A stretch of DNA of 54,422 nucleotides from Paludibacteraceae bacterium (lineage in GTDB: Bacteria; Bacteroidota; Bacteroidia; Bacteroidales; Paludibacteraceae): the NCBI GenBank assembly GCA_024400275.1, contig JAKSMY010000005.1, positions 1 through 54,422 of the forward strand, given 5' to 3'. Positions 40,196 to 48,414 of the stretch are shown here, in pieces. The position numbers and the translations under genes were made by a program. The notes under the pieces were generated by a model. It worked only from the letters and a program-made list of their open reading frames with translations, was not told where the DNA came from and made no database searches. Position 1 is the first letter of the stretch, and the number at the start of each line of letters is the position of its first letter.

Positions 40196-41175
40196 CGGCA
40201 CCCCATATTGAGTGGGAACAAAAAGCAGACACTTTCGTTATTCGTAATGTCCGAATCGGAATAGGTTTCCACTGGGATAGATGGGAGGAACAGGAATTTG
40301 CCGGCACGCTGGAAATAAAACGTAATGCCGACGGAACGGAAACGGCTGTCAATACAATAAATATAGAAGATTACCTGTGTTCCGTTATCTCGTCTGAGAT
40401 GTCCGCCGATAGTCCTATCGAACTGCTGAAAGCCCATGCTGTGATTTCAAGAAGTTGGTTAATGCGCGCCATCGGACATACCGGTCATGTCAATTATGAT
40501 GTCTGTGCCGACGACCATTGTCAGCGTTATGAGGGACTGGGACGAATGAATGAACGTGCCGTGCAGGCTGTGCGTGAAACGGCAGGACAAGTGCTGACGT
40601 ACAACGGACAGATATGTGATTGCCGCTATCATAAATGTTGCGGAGGCAAAACGGAACGTTTTTCCACGTGCTGGGAAGATATAGATTATGACTATCTGCA
40701 ATCCATACAATGCGACTATTGCAGTCGGGTCAGCCCGCGTGTGCTGAAAAAAGTGCTGAATAACTACGACCAAGAGACTACGGACTTTCACGATTGGCAC
40801 GTGCAATACACTGCCAACGAGTTGCACAACATACTGCTGGCAAAAACAGGTGTTGACTACGGCAAGATTATCGATTTAATACCTCTGCATCGTGGGGCAG
40901 GCGGACGGATAGACGCATTGCAAATAGTCGGCTCGCTGCGTACGGAGGTTATCGGCAAGGAATTAACTATCCGCAAGGCATTGAGCAGAAGTTGTTTGTA
41001 TAGCAGTTGGTTTGATGTGAGCAAAACGCCTGATGGCTTTATCATAGCAGGACATGGCTGGGGACACGGTGTAGGGCTATGCCAAATAGGTGCCGCCCAA
41101 ATGGCGGAGGAAGGGGCTACCTATGAAACGATATTGCAAACGTACTATCCCGATAGCCGTTTAGAGAATTCTTAA
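40159..41175 (+). CDS. SpoIID/LytB-domain protein
   Basis: The protein has 338 residues if the ATG at 40159 is used; it overlaps the glycosyltransferase end by 37 bp. The SpoIID/LytB core is clear: NTINIEDYLCSVISSEMSAD with the catalytic-type Glu, LLKAHAVISRSWLM, and the end motif GHGWGHGVGLCQIGAAQMAE. SpoIID cuts denuded glycan strands; LytB-type relatives act on peptidoglycan. No signal peptide is visible from this start, so either the protein is cytoplasmic or the start is wrong. Conserved cysteines (DVCADDHCQ, HKCCGG) are notable. Function in a non-sporulating Bacteroidota is unsettled. Confidence 0.88.
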   Translation: MGTASTIRVGIVTAPHIEWEQKADTFVIRNVRIGIGFHWDRWEEQEFAGTLEIKRNADGTETAVNTINIEDYLCSVISSEMSADSPIELLKAHAVISRSWLMRAIGHTGHVNYDVCADDHCQRYEGLGRMNERAVQAVRETAGQVLTYNGQICDCRYHKCCGGKTERFSTCWEDIDYDYLQSIQCDYCSRVSPRVLKKVLNNYDQETTDFHDWHVQYTANELHNILLAKTGVDYGKIIDLIPLHRGAGGRIDALQIVGSLRTEVIGKELTIRKALSRSCLYSSWFDVSKTPDGFIIAGHGWGHGVGLCQIGAAQMAEEGATYETILQTYYPDSRLENS

Positions 41176-41180
41176 CAACT

Positions 41181-41204
41181 CTCAACTGTAGCGTAGCGTC
41201 CTCT
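41181..41204. repeat. GTAGCG/GCGTC element, intergenic copy
   Basis: CTCAACTGTAGCGTAGCGTC, then CTCT. It matches the element inside ligA (21240-21280). Confidence 0.7.
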
Positions 41205-41216
41205 TATCTAAAAAAA

Positions 41217-41248
41217 TTTGCGTATATCAATTTTTTTTTGTACCTTTG
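41217..41248 (+). promoter_or_regulatory. Promoter for the sugar kinase-murB-murA run
   Basis: TTTG (41217-41220), a 20-bp spacer, then TACCTTTG (41241-41248), 28 bp before the kinase ATG. Confidence 0.8.
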
Positions 41249-41276
41249 CAACGAAATTGGGAAATCTTGGTTTATT

Positions 41277-42173
41277 ATGATAATCATTGCAGATTCTGGT
41301 TCTACTAAGACGCACTGGTGTCTTATGGCTGCCAATGGGCAGTCCAGTGAATTTATGACAGACGGCATCAACCCGTTTTATCAAACGCAAGATGCTATGC
41401 GTAATAGCATAGTTAATCAATTATTGCCCCAAATGGGTCATCTGATGTGGGCTGGAACGGTAAAGAAAGTCTTTTTTTATGGAGCAGGTTGTACACCGGA
41501 AAAAAGTCCGTTTGTAATGCGTGCTTTACAAAGTATCTTCCGTGAAGCCGATGTAACGGTTGAACCGGATATAGTAGGTGCCGCACGTGCTTTGTTGCAA
41601 CATAAAAAGGGTGTGGCTTGTATATTGGGTACAGGCTCCAATAGTTGCTTGTATGATGGCGAACAGATAGTGCGAAATGTACCGTCGTTAGGCTTTATCT
41701 TGGGAGACGAAGGTGGCGGTGCCGTATTAGGCAAACGGCTGGTGGCGGATATATTCAAAAACCAATTAGGTAGCGAGTTGAAGGATATGTTTCTGCAAGA
41801 ATATGACCTGACACAAGCCGATGTGATTGAACATGTATATCGTCAGCCCTTCCCCAATCGCTATTTGGCTTCTTTGAGTAAGTTCTGTGCCAATCATATT
41901 GACAACAAACGCATTTATGATTTGGTGTATGACCATTTCACGGAGTTCGTGGTGCGTAATTTGGAGCAGTATTACCAGGACGAGAATGATATCGAAATAG
42001 AAGATACCAAATCCTTGCCTGTCGGATTTATAGGCGGCATAGCTTATTATTACCGTCCTGTTTTGCAGCAGGTATTGGACGATATGGGCTTCACGCTGTC
42101 AACTATAATGATTGATCCTATTGAAGGTCTGAAGGAATACCATCGTCCGGATATAACACCTACGCAAGAATGA
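41277..42173 (+). CDS. BadF/BadG-type ATPase, N-acetylglucosamine kinase-like
   Basis: The protein has 298 residues from the ATG at 41277, fixed by the promoter 28 bp upstream. The actin-like ATPase motifs are present: IIADSGSTKTHW (phosphate 1), CILGTGSNSCLY (phosphate 2) and LGDEGGGAVLGKRL (adenosine/sugar region). Bacteroidota members of this family are annotated as GlcNAc kinases. The overlap with murB (ATGA, 42170-42173) supports a role in amino-sugar supply for cell-wall synthesis or recycling. The substrate is inferred. Confidence 0.88.
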   Translation: MIIIADSGSTKTHWCLMAANGQSSEFMTDGINPFYQTQDAMRNSIVNQLLPQMGHLMWAGTVKKVFFYGAGCTPEKSPFVMRALQSIFREADVTVEPDIVGAARALLQHKKGVACILGTGSNSCLYDGEQIVRNVPSLGFILGDEGGGAVLGKRLVADIFKNQLGSELKDMFLQEYDLTQADVIEHVYRQPFPNRYLASLSKFCANHIDNKRIYDLVYDHFTEFVVRNLEQYYQDENDIEIEDTKSLPVGFIGGIAYYYRPVLQQVLDDMGFTLSTIMIDPIEGLKEYHRPDITPTQE

Positions 42174-43159
42174 CCGTTCGCGAGCATATATCGCTGTTAC
42201 CCTACAACACCTTCGGCATTGATGTGCAAGCCAAAGTAGTGGCTGAATATGCCAACGTGCAGGAATTGCAGGAGTTGCTGAACCGCTATCGTGGTGAACG
42301 CATATTGGCAGTAGGCGAGGGCAGTAATCTGCTCTTTACCGGCGATTATGACGGCGTGGTGCTGATTAGCCGCATGTGCAAAGCGCGTGCCCGAAAAGAG
42401 ACCGAGACGGAAGTTTGGATAGAGGCTGAAAGCGGACTGAAATTGGACGATTTGATTGCCCAACTGGTGGATATGAACCTGACCGGTTTGGAAAATCTCA
42501 GCCATATACCCGGTACGGTGGGTGCCAGTGCCGTGCAAAACGTGGGAGCATACGGAGTGGAGGCAAAAGATGTGATTGAACAGGTGGAAGCCGTTGAGAT
42601 AGCCACATCGCGCGTGCGCGTGTTTGATAACAAAGAGTGCCGGTACGGTTATCGCGACAGCATATTCAAAAACGAATACAAAGGGCAATATATCATTACC
42701 AAGGTGGTATATCGGCTACAGAAGGACGGTGCCTTGCACACGGAATATGGCGGATTAAAAGGTGTTAACGCCCGTAATGCCAGACAGGTGCGTGATGCCG
42801 TGATACAGATACGCAGGGATAAACTGCCCGAGGTGGGTGAAATAGGTAGTGCCGGCAGTTTCTTCAAAAATCCTGTGGTGGAGAAAGCCGTGTTTGAAAA
42901 TATATGCCGGCAATATCCTCAAGTACCTCATTACGATGTGGATGGCGGAGTCAAGATTCCGGCTGCATGGCTGATAGAGCAATGTGGGTGGAAAGGTAAA
43001 CAGATGGGGGGCGCTGAGGTGTATGCCAAACAACCCCTTGTTATTATCAATCGTGGAAAGGCTGCTCCGCAAGACATAATGAATTTGGCGCAAGCCATAG
43101 TAGATTCTGTGAACAATACATTCGGAATAAACATCTATCCGGAGGTTAATTATATCTAA
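42170..43159 (+). CDS. murB: UDP-N-acetylmuramate dehydrogenase
   Basis: The protein has 329 residues. This FAD enzyme reduces UDP-GlcNAc-enolpyruvate to UDP-MurNAc. Features are YNTFGIDVQAK, the FAD-binding VGEGSNLLF and LSHIPGTVGASAVQNVGAYG, YGYRDSIFKNEY, the active-site Ser in GSAGSFFKNPV, and the C-terminal Glu in YPEVNYI. It belongs to the short type I form. Its stop codon lies within the first CTAAACCCG unit that precedes murA. Confidence 0.96.
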   Translation: MTVREHISLLPYNTFGIDVQAKVVAEYANVQELQELLNRYRGERILAVGEGSNLLFTGDYDGVVLISRMCKARARKETETEVWIEAESGLKLDDLIAQLVDMNLTGLENLSHIPGTVGASAVQNVGAYGVEAKDVIEQVEAVEIATSRVRVFDNKECRYGYRDSIFKNEYKGQYIITKVVYRLQKDGALHTEYGGLKGVNARNARQVRDAVIQIRRDKLPEVGEIGSAGSFFKNPVVEKAVFENICRQYPQVPHYDVDGGVKIPAAWLIEQCGWKGKQMGGAEVYAKQPLVIINRGKAAPQDIMNLAQAIVDSVNNTFGINIYPEVNYI

Positions 43160-43170
43160 ACCCGCTAAAT
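43156..43170. repeat. 9-bp unit and a partial unit directly before the murA start
   Basis: CTAAACCCG, CTAAAT, then ATG. It is identical to the end of the 38804-38863 array, and both run straight into a start codon. The first unit contributes the murB stop codon. Confidence 0.85.
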
Positions 43171-44481
43171 ATGGCAAGTTTTGTAGTAGAAGGTGGACAT
43201 CATCTGTCCGGTAGTATCACTCCCAGCGGAGCCAAAAACGAGGCTTTGCAGGTGCTGTGTGCAGTCTTGCTGACGCACGAGACGGTGACGATTGACAACG
43301 TCCCCGATATATTGGATGTTAATAACCTGATTGATTTGCTTCAGGCGATGGGCGTGACGGTAGAAAAACTGACCAATCGCCAGTATGCTTTTACTGCCGA
43401 TGATATAGATGAGGTATATTTGGGCAGTGAAGATTTCCGTAAACGCTGCAACCGTTTGCGTGGTTCGGTTATGTTGATAGGTCCGCTGTTGGCTCGTTTG
43501 GGGCAGGTAACTTATGCCAAGCCAGGAGGAGATAAAATAGGCCGTCGCCGTCTGGACACGCATTTTCAGGGTATGCTCAATTTGGGAGCCACGTTTACGT
43601 ACCGGAAAGACATACTGGCTTATACTTTTCAGGCAAAAAAAGGTTTGAAAGGCAGTTATATGTTGTTGGACGAGGCGAGTGTAACCGGTACTGCCAATAT
43701 CGTGATGGCTGCTGTGACGGCAGAAGGAACGACTACTATCTACAATGCAGCCTGTGAGCCTTATTTGCAACAGCTGTGCAAGATGCTCAATCGCATGGGG
43801 GCTAAGATAAGTGGGGTAGGTAGTAACCTTTTGACCGTCGAGGGTGTCAATGAACTGCATGGTACGGAACATTGCTTATTGCCGGACATGATTGAGGTGG
43901 GGAGTTTTATCGGAATGGCAGCCATAACGGGTAGTGAACTGACTATCAAAAACGTCAGCTATCATGATTTGGGCATTATACCTGATACCTTCCGCCGTTT
44001 GGGTATAGATGTACGGCAACAGGGCGATGATATTTATATTCCTCGGCAGGATCATTATCAGATAGAATCTTTCTTGGACGGCAGTATATTGAATATATCC
44101 GATGCACCGTGGCCCGGATTGACACCCGATTTGTTGAGTGTTATCTTGGTGGTAGCCACGCAGGCGCAAGGTAGCGTGCTGATTCATCAGAAGATGTTTG
44201 AGAGCCGTCTGTTCTTCGTGGATAAACTGATTGACATGGGAGCGCAGATTATCCTTTGTGACCCGCACCGTGCTGTAGTCATCGGCCATGACCATAAGAT
44301 GCAACTCAAGCGCAATAACATGACCAGCCCCGATATACGTGCCGGTATAGCCATGCTTATTGCTGCCATGTCGGCTGATGGCGTGAGTCGTATAGACCAC
44401 ATTGACCAGATTGACCGTGGTTATGAGCGTATCGAAGAACGCCTCAACGCCATCGGTGCCCATATAGTTCGGGAGGATTGA
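43171..44481 (+). CDS. murA: UDP-N-acetylglucosamine 1-carboxyvinyltransferase, Asp at the fosfomycin site
   Basis: The protein has 436 residues. It transfers enolpyruvate from PEP to UDP-GlcNAc, the first committed step of peptidoglycan synthesis. Features are GSITPSGAKNEALQ with the Lys-Asn pair, RLRGSVMLIGPLLAR, and the active loop KPGGDKIGRRRLDTH. In E. coli the loop has Cys115; here the matching residue is Asp121, as in naturally fosfomycin-resistant MurA enzymes. DLRAGIA-type residues are present as SPDIRAGIAMLIAAM. It follows murB by 11 bp and is closed by a terminator. Confidence 0.96.
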   Translation: MASFVVEGGHHLSGSITPSGAKNEALQVLCAVLLTHETVTIDNVPDILDVNNLIDLLQAMGVTVEKLTNRQYAFTADDIDEVYLGSEDFRKRCNRLRGSVMLIGPLLARLGQVTYAKPGGDKIGRRRLDTHFQGMLNLGATFTYRKDILAYTFQAKKGLKGSYMLLDEASVTGTANIVMAAVTAEGTTTIYNAACEPYLQQLCKMLNRMGAKISGVGSNLLTVEGVNELHGTEHCLLPDMIEVGSFIGMAAITGSELTIKNVSYHDLGIIPDTFRRLGIDVRQQGDDIYIPRQDHYQIESFLDGSILNISDAPWPGLTPDLLSVILVVATQAQGSVLIHQKMFESRLFFVDKLIDMGAQIILCDPHRAVVIGHDHKMQLKRNNMTSPDIRAGIAMLIAAMSADGVSRIDHIDQIDRGYERIEERLNAIGAHIVRED

Positions 44482-44486
44482 TTTTA

Positions 44487-44506
44487 CTGCTCCGGTTCTA
44501 AACCGG
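44487..44506. repeat. Palindromic element after murA, copy 2
   Basis: CTGCTCCGGTTCTAAACCGG, identical over 20 nt to 20507-20526 in ligA. Confidence 0.9.
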
Positions 44507-44509
44507 CAT

Positions 44510-44600
44510 AAGAAAAGGACGTCATCACGACGTCCTTTTTCCCAGGTATTAGTCTGTTTGATTTTTTTAAGGTACAAAAAAGATTGTGTTGTTTTGTTTT
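44510..44600 (-). ncRNA. Candidate small RNA antipolar to murA
   Basis: A minus-strand promoter (44606-44637) would start a transcript near 44600 that meets the terminator at 44513-44540 after ~85-90 nt. No coding frame is evident. The RNA would be A-rich and largely unstructured before the terminator. This is inferred only from promoter and terminator spacing. Confidence 0.3.
44513..44540 (+). terminator. Bidirectional terminator after murA
   Basis: GGACGTC-ATCAC-GACGTCC, preceded by AAAA and followed by TTTTT. It can act on both strands. Confidence 0.88.
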
Positions 44601-44605
44601 CGATT

Positions 44606-44637
44606 GCAAAGGTACTGCTTTTTTTTTATGTGGCAAA
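44606..44637 (-). promoter_or_regulatory. Minus-strand promoter between murA and the phosphoesterase gene
   Basis: Minus-strand TTTGC (44633-44637), an 18-bp spacer, then TACCTTTGC (44606-44614). No protein gene lies downstream on that strand. Confidence 0.5.
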
Positions 44638-44666
44638 ATTTTTTTTTATGTTATAAAACATGTTTT

Positions 44667-45194
44667 TTAGACCCTTGCCAACTCCACAACCTCTAAGTCT
44701 TTGATTTCGTGGTCGTTAATGGAAAAACGTAAAAGTGTTTGAACGGTCTGCCAACCTTGTTTTCCTGCTGCTCCGGGGTTCAAAGTGAGAAAATTCCACT
44801 GTTTATCGTATTGTACCTTAAGAATATGAGAGTGTCCGCAGACAAATAAATCGATTCCGCCACGTTCTGTTTGAGCCGCTTTTTCTTCGGCTGCCTCGCG
44901 GAACATGGGAAGAAGCCACGGGTTGTAATGCCCCGGATAACCTCCTATATGAGTCATCAGCACATTTACATTTTCTACCCGAAAACGGTAAAACTCACTG
45001 AGTGAATAGCGCACGTCACCGCTATCCATGTTGCCATATACGGCACGTGTCGGTTTCGTTTCGCGTAGGGTTTGCAGCACGTCCATAGACCCTATATCTC
45101 CGGCATGCCATATCTCGTCACATTGGTCCAAATACGGCATGACCCGCTTATCCAGCAGGCCATGTGTGTCCGATAATAAACCTATGCGTGTCAT
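44667..45194 (-). CDS. YfcE/MJ0936-type metallophosphoesterase
   Basis: The protein has 175 residues. Metal-binding motifs are in order: [41 protein letters not shown] and [10 protein letters not shown]. It is a small phosphodiesterase of the calcineurin-like superfamily; relatives hydrolyse phosphodiesters with Mn or other metals, and the substrate is unknown. Its start overlaps the ftsE end by 4 bp, so it is co-translated with ftsE. Confidence 0.93.
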   Translation of the reverse strand: MTRIGLLSDTHGLLDKRVMPYLDQCDEIWHAGDIGSMDVLQTLRETKPTRAVYGNMDSGDVRYSLSEFYRFRVENVNVLMTHIGGYPGHYNPWLLPMFREAAEEKAAQTERGGIDLFVCGHSHILKVQYDKQWNFLTLNPGAAGKQGWQTVQTLLRFSINDHEIKDLEVVELARV

Positions 45195-45856
45195 GCAAGT
45201 TCGTTAATTTCGCCGTTGCTAAACTCCAACTTACGTCCCGGAAATTTCTCCGGCCAACGGAGGTTGTGTGTGGACATAATCACCGTCATACCGGCTTTGG
45301 ATATGCCGTATAGCAGGCTCATAATCTCTTCTCCCGTACCTTGGTCAAGGTGTCCGGTGGGCTCGTCGGCAAGGATAACGTCGGGTGTGTTGAGCAAAGC
45401 ACGGGCAATAACAACACGTTGTTGTTCTCCACCACTCAGATGGTAAGGCATCTTATACCCTTTGTCTGCCATGCCAACTTGTGCGAGTGTATCGTGTACT
45501 TGATTTTGCATCGCGTTACGGTCTTTCCAGCCGGTGGCTTTGAGCACAAAGAGCAGATTGTCTTCTACATTGCGGTCGGGCAGCAGTTGAAAATCTTGAA
45601 AGACAACACCTATCTTGCGGCGCAGATAGGGTATCTGGCGTTGCGAGATGGTAGGCAAGTCGTAACCGAGAAAAGTGGCTTGTCCGCTGTAGATAGGCAA
45701 TTCGGCATAGAATGTTTTCATCAGGGACGACTTGCCGCTTCCTACTTTTCCTAACAAGTAGATGAAATCTCCGTTGTTGACACGAAGATTGACATGACGG
45801 AGTACGATTTGTTCGTCCTGCCTGATTTCGACATCTTGATAATCAATCAATTCCAT
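45191..45856 (-). CDS. ftsE: FtsE-like ABC ATPase
   Basis: The protein has 221 residues. It has Walker [10 protein letters not shown], the Q-loop [17 protein letters not shown], signature [17 protein letters not shown], Walker [13 protein letters not shown] and the H-loop STHNLRW. Short length and the [15 protein letters not shown] stretch fit FtsE, which with FtsX controls peptidoglycan hydrolysis at division. ftsX is not adjacent here. It overlaps the DUF349 gene (TAATG, 45854-45858) and the phosphoesterase gene. Confidence 0.9.
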   Translation of the reverse strand: MELIDYQDVEIRQDEQIVLRHVNLRVNNGDFIYLLGKVGSGKSSLMKTFYAELPIYSGQATFLGYDLPTISQRQIPYLRRKIGVVFQDFQLLPDRNVEDNLLFVLKATGWKDRNAMQNQVHDTLAQVGMADKGYKMPYHLSGGEQQRVVIARALLNTPDVILADEPTGHLDQGTGEEIMSLLYGISKAGMTVIMSTHNLRWPEKFPGRKLEFSNGEINELA

Positions 45857-47310
45857 TATTCTTCCGACAATTTATTTTCCAATTCTTTCAATTGGGCTTT
45901 TAGAACATCTATTTTCTTCTGCATATCTTCTACCAGTTTATTGGCGGATTTGGATTTGCCTGTAAAGAAAAGGATATTGTTTTCAGCGGTTTTGATTTCT
46001 TGTTTGAGGTTTTCGTACAGACGCAACAGTTTGCCTCTGTCGTTGCTCTGCATTTGGCTTTCCACTTTGTTTTTTTGTTTTTTGCCTTTTTCCTCTTTGT
46101 CAGCCTCACGTTTGCGGTCGAAGAAAGCGTCGCAGGTGGAAGTAAATTCCTGCCAGATAGCATCGCTGTATTTATGTGCTACGGGACCGATTGTTTTCCA
46201 TTCGCGTTGCAGGGCGATAAGGGCCTGTTGCGCTTCTTGCACCAGTTCGCCTCCTGCCAATTCCCGCGCACGCTCGATAAGGCTGCGTTTCTTTTTAAGA
46301 TTTTCGGAGAAGGTGTCCCGTATTTGTTTGAAGAAGGCTGTTTTGGCTTTGAAGAAACTGTCGGTCAATGCACGATACTCGTCATATATCGTTTGGTTTT
46401 GCTTTTTGGGAGCGAAACCGATGGCGCGCCATTCGGTTTGAATAGCTTGTATTTTTTCGGTCATCTCGTCCCATGCTTTATTGCTGCGAAGGTCGGACCA
46501 GTCTAAGGTCTTCAATTGCTCGATCAGGGCTTGTTTCTTGGTCAAGTTCTCCTGCTCTTTTTCATGCAGAGCATCAAAATAAGCCTGATGTTTCTTGTTG
46601 ATAATCGTACTGGCTTCTTTGAAGCGAGCCCATAATTCTTCACGCAGTTCACGGGCCACAGGACCTATCTCGGCCCATTCGTCGTGCAGTTGTTGCAGGG
46701 CGCGGCCGGCTTCGATGATGTTCTCGTTATCTTTCAGTTTCTCGGCGGCCTCGCAGAGCAAGGTCTTCATTTCAAGGTTTTTCTTGAAGTCGAGGTCACG
46801 TAGTTCGATATTGATTTTTACGAGGTCGTAGAACTGCTCCTGATATTGGTTGTACTGTTTCCAAATCTCTTGTGTCTTAGGGGCGGGAACGGGACCTATT
46901 GTTTTCCATTCAGCCTGCAAGTCGCGTACTTTTTTCATTTTGTCCATGACATCTGCTGTTTCGCTTTCCGCCATTTCTTTCATTTGGGCGATGATGTTTT
47001 GTTTGCGGAGCAGGTTTTGTTCCATTTCGGCCTCCATCGTTTTTTGTACTTCAGCTCGTTTGGCTTTGTATGTGGCTAATAAATCGCGGAACAGTTGTTC
47101 TGCTTCGTCCATAACGGGTTGCCAGTTTTCCAACACTTCACCGGCGGCTGCGGCAGCCTCTTCGGCTGCTTTTTTGAGAGCTGCCTGCTCTTCGTGATAC
47201 TGTCGGTAGAACTTGTTTTTCAGTTCTTCCACTTGTTCTTTCACTTCTGTTACGTTCTGCTCCAGCAGACCTTTCAACTCGTCAATGAGTGTTTGTTTGT
47301 CGTTTGCCAT
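45856..47310 (-). CDS. DUF349 coiled-coil protein
   Basis: The protein has 484 residues. It has at least four DUF349 repeats, each recognised by a W-x-x-IGPV/IGFA motif: LQAEWKTIGPVPAPK, LHDEWAEIGPVARELREELW, IQTEWRAIGFAPKK and LQREWKTIGPVAHKYSD. Long helices lie between them, and the C-terminus is coiled coil (KTAENNILFFTGKSKSANKL). It is cytoplasmic, its function is unknown, and it is widespread in Bacteroidota. It is first in an operon with ftsE and the phosphoesterase, driven by the promoter at 47382-47414. Confidence 0.92.
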   Translation of the reverse strand: MANDKQTLIDELKGLLEQNVTEVKEQVEELKNKFYRQYHEEQAALKKAAEEAAAAAGEVLENWQPVMDEAEQLFRDLLATYKAKRAEVQKTMEAEMEQNLLRKQNIIAQMKEMAESETADVMDKMKKVRDLQAEWKTIGPVPAPKTQEIWKQYNQYQEQFYDLVKINIELRDLDFKKNLEMKTLLCEAAEKLKDNENIIEAGRALQQLHDEWAEIGPVARELREELWARFKEASTIINKKHQAYFDALHEKEQENLTKKQALIEQLKTLDWSDLRSNKAWDEMTEKIQAIQTEWRAIGFAPKKQNQTIYDEYRALTDSFFKAKTAFFKQIRDTFSENLKKKRSLIERARELAGGELVQEAQQALIALQREWKTIGPVAHKYSDAIWQEFTSTCDAFFDRKREADKEEKGKKQKNKVESQMQSNDRGKLLRLYENLKQEIKTAENNILFFTGKSKSANKLVEDMQKKIDVLKAQLKELENKLSEE

Positions 47311-47381
47311 AATCGTAGCGTCTTGGACGCAAGGTTCGTTAGTAAATTAGTTGAGGAGGTTCAGCAACCACCATTCGGGCT

Positions 47382-47414
47382 ACAAAGATACGAAGAATTT
47401 TTGGAATAGGCAAA
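47382..47414 (-). promoter_or_regulatory. Promoter for the DUF349-ftsE operon
   Basis: Minus-strand TTTGC (47410-47414), a 19-bp spacer, then TATCTTTGT (47382-47390). A GCGTC-TTG-GACGC hairpin lies in the leader at about 47319-47331. Confidence 0.75.
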
Positions 47415-47579
47415 TTTTAGTTTGTTTTTTTGGCGAAATAGATAATTATCTGTTATTATGCCGTTTTTTTGGGGCTATAGATTGGTGGTTTTTATTTTTG
47501 GTTTAGGCGGTGTTTTCGTGGTCGCGAGATGACCCCGAAATAGAGTCGCGCTTCACCGGCGTTTTTTGATACCATAGAA

Positions 47580-47634
47580 ATGTGTTATACATGTGTTATA
47601 CATTAGATATACACATGATATACGTATGTTGTAC
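47580..47634. repeat. Five 11-bp units between gldF and the DUF349 operon
   Basis: ATGTGTTATAC, ATGTGTTATAC, ATTAGATATAC, ACATGATATAC and GTATGTTGTAC, each ending in TAC. The array is flanked by an inverted GTGTTAT (47582) and ATAACAC (47637). The 11-bp phase is close to one DNA turn. Confidence 0.85.
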
Positions 47635-47724
47635 ACATAACACGTTCTATATCCGCGTAATCAAATTTCTCCTTATTATATTATTGCGGATTATGTCATA
47701 TGTTTTTCGGAAAAAATAGACAAT

Positions 47725-48384
47725 CTATTTTGTTCTGCGAGCGAGAAAGATTGTCAGTCCTATAGCAACGGCACTAATGCCGACAAGGAAACCGACATCA
47801 CGTATATCTACCACTCCGCGGCTGATACTGCGATAGTGGTCCTGGATAGTGAGCCAATACATGCTGAAGCACATAACAACTCCCAAGATATATGCTACAA
47901 TCTGACTGCCGGTGGTAGTTGCCATCAATATCCCCAATGCGATAAAAGTCAGACTAATCAAACATAGCCCTATCAGGCTTCCTGCAAACTGACCGCCGTC
48001 AACATTGCCAACCGGTTCCGCCAATTGATACACGACAATATAGTGTACAATACAAGGCAAAATAGCCAATAAAGTCAATAGCCACGCAGCCAGATACTTA
48101 TGCACGACCATCTTCCACACTTGAACTTTCTTGGCGCGCAGCAGGTCCCACATGCCGGTCTGTTTTTCTTCTGCAAACAAGCGCATTGTCAATGCCGGAC
48201 AAAGCAACATCATGAGCCACGGACTCATCTCAAACATTCCCCGTAGGTCGGCATAGCCGCTGTCGATGATATTCCACTCTCCGGGAATGACCCATAGCAG
48301 CAAACTGACTGCCACCAAGTACAATCCGATCACGATATACGCGATGGGTGTAGCAAAATAATATGCCAATTCTTTACGGAACAC
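47725..48384 (-). CDS. gldF: GldF-type ABC permease
   Basis: The protein has 219 residues with six membrane segments and a short cytoplasmic start (MFRKELAYYFATPIAYIVIG). FAEEKQTGMWDLLRAKKVQVWKM is the typical stretch of the GldF/ABC-2 group. GldF with GldG and the ATPase GldA forms a transporter linked to gliding in Flavobacteria, though many non-gliding Bacteroidales keep it. gldG normally follows directly, but here only repeats follow. The partner must be elsewhere, or this unit works alone. Confidence 0.88.
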   Translation of the reverse strand: MFRKELAYYFATPIAYIVIGLYLVAVSLLLWVIPGEWNIIDSGYADLRGMFEMSPWLMMLLCPALTMRLFAEEKQTGMWDLLRAKKVQVWKMVVHKYLAAWLLTLLAILPCIVHYIVVYQLAEPVGNVDGGQFAGSLIGLCLISLTFIALGILMATTTGSQIVAYILGVVMCFSMYWLTIQDHYRSISRGVVDIRDVGFLVGISAVAIGLTIFLARRTK

Positions 48385-48389
48385 TTTTC

Positions 48390-48410
48390 AGAATTTAGAA
48401 TTGAGAATTG
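48390..48410. repeat. Three 7-bp units between gldF and the transporter
   Basis: AGAATTT, AGAATTG, AGAATTG. It fills most of the 30-bp gap. Confidence 0.75.
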
Positions 48411-48414
48411 AAAC

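Larger units (their letters stand above)
47311..47724. other. 414-bp gene-free gap rich in repeats
   Basis: It contains, from left to right: a GTAGCGTCTTGGACGC element (47316), the DUF349 promoter, a GTCGCG-flanked stretch (47521-47563) that may be a degenerate 11-bp array ending in a T run, and the 11-bp array at 47580-47634. No open frame or gldG remnant was recognised, although gldG would be expected next to gldF. Confidence 0.7.

Noticed and set aside
40857..41045. Frame opposite the SpoIID/LytB gene
   Set aside because: It is antisense to a well-supported gene and has no signals of its own.
43876..44577. 233-codon open frame antisense to murA
   Set aside because: It needs a TTG start, lies wholly opposite murA, and has no recognisable protein features. 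It is a shadow of the murA frame.
47580..47640. CRISPR-like array
   Set aside because: Units are 11 bp with no spacers and no cas genes nearby. It is a tandem array.
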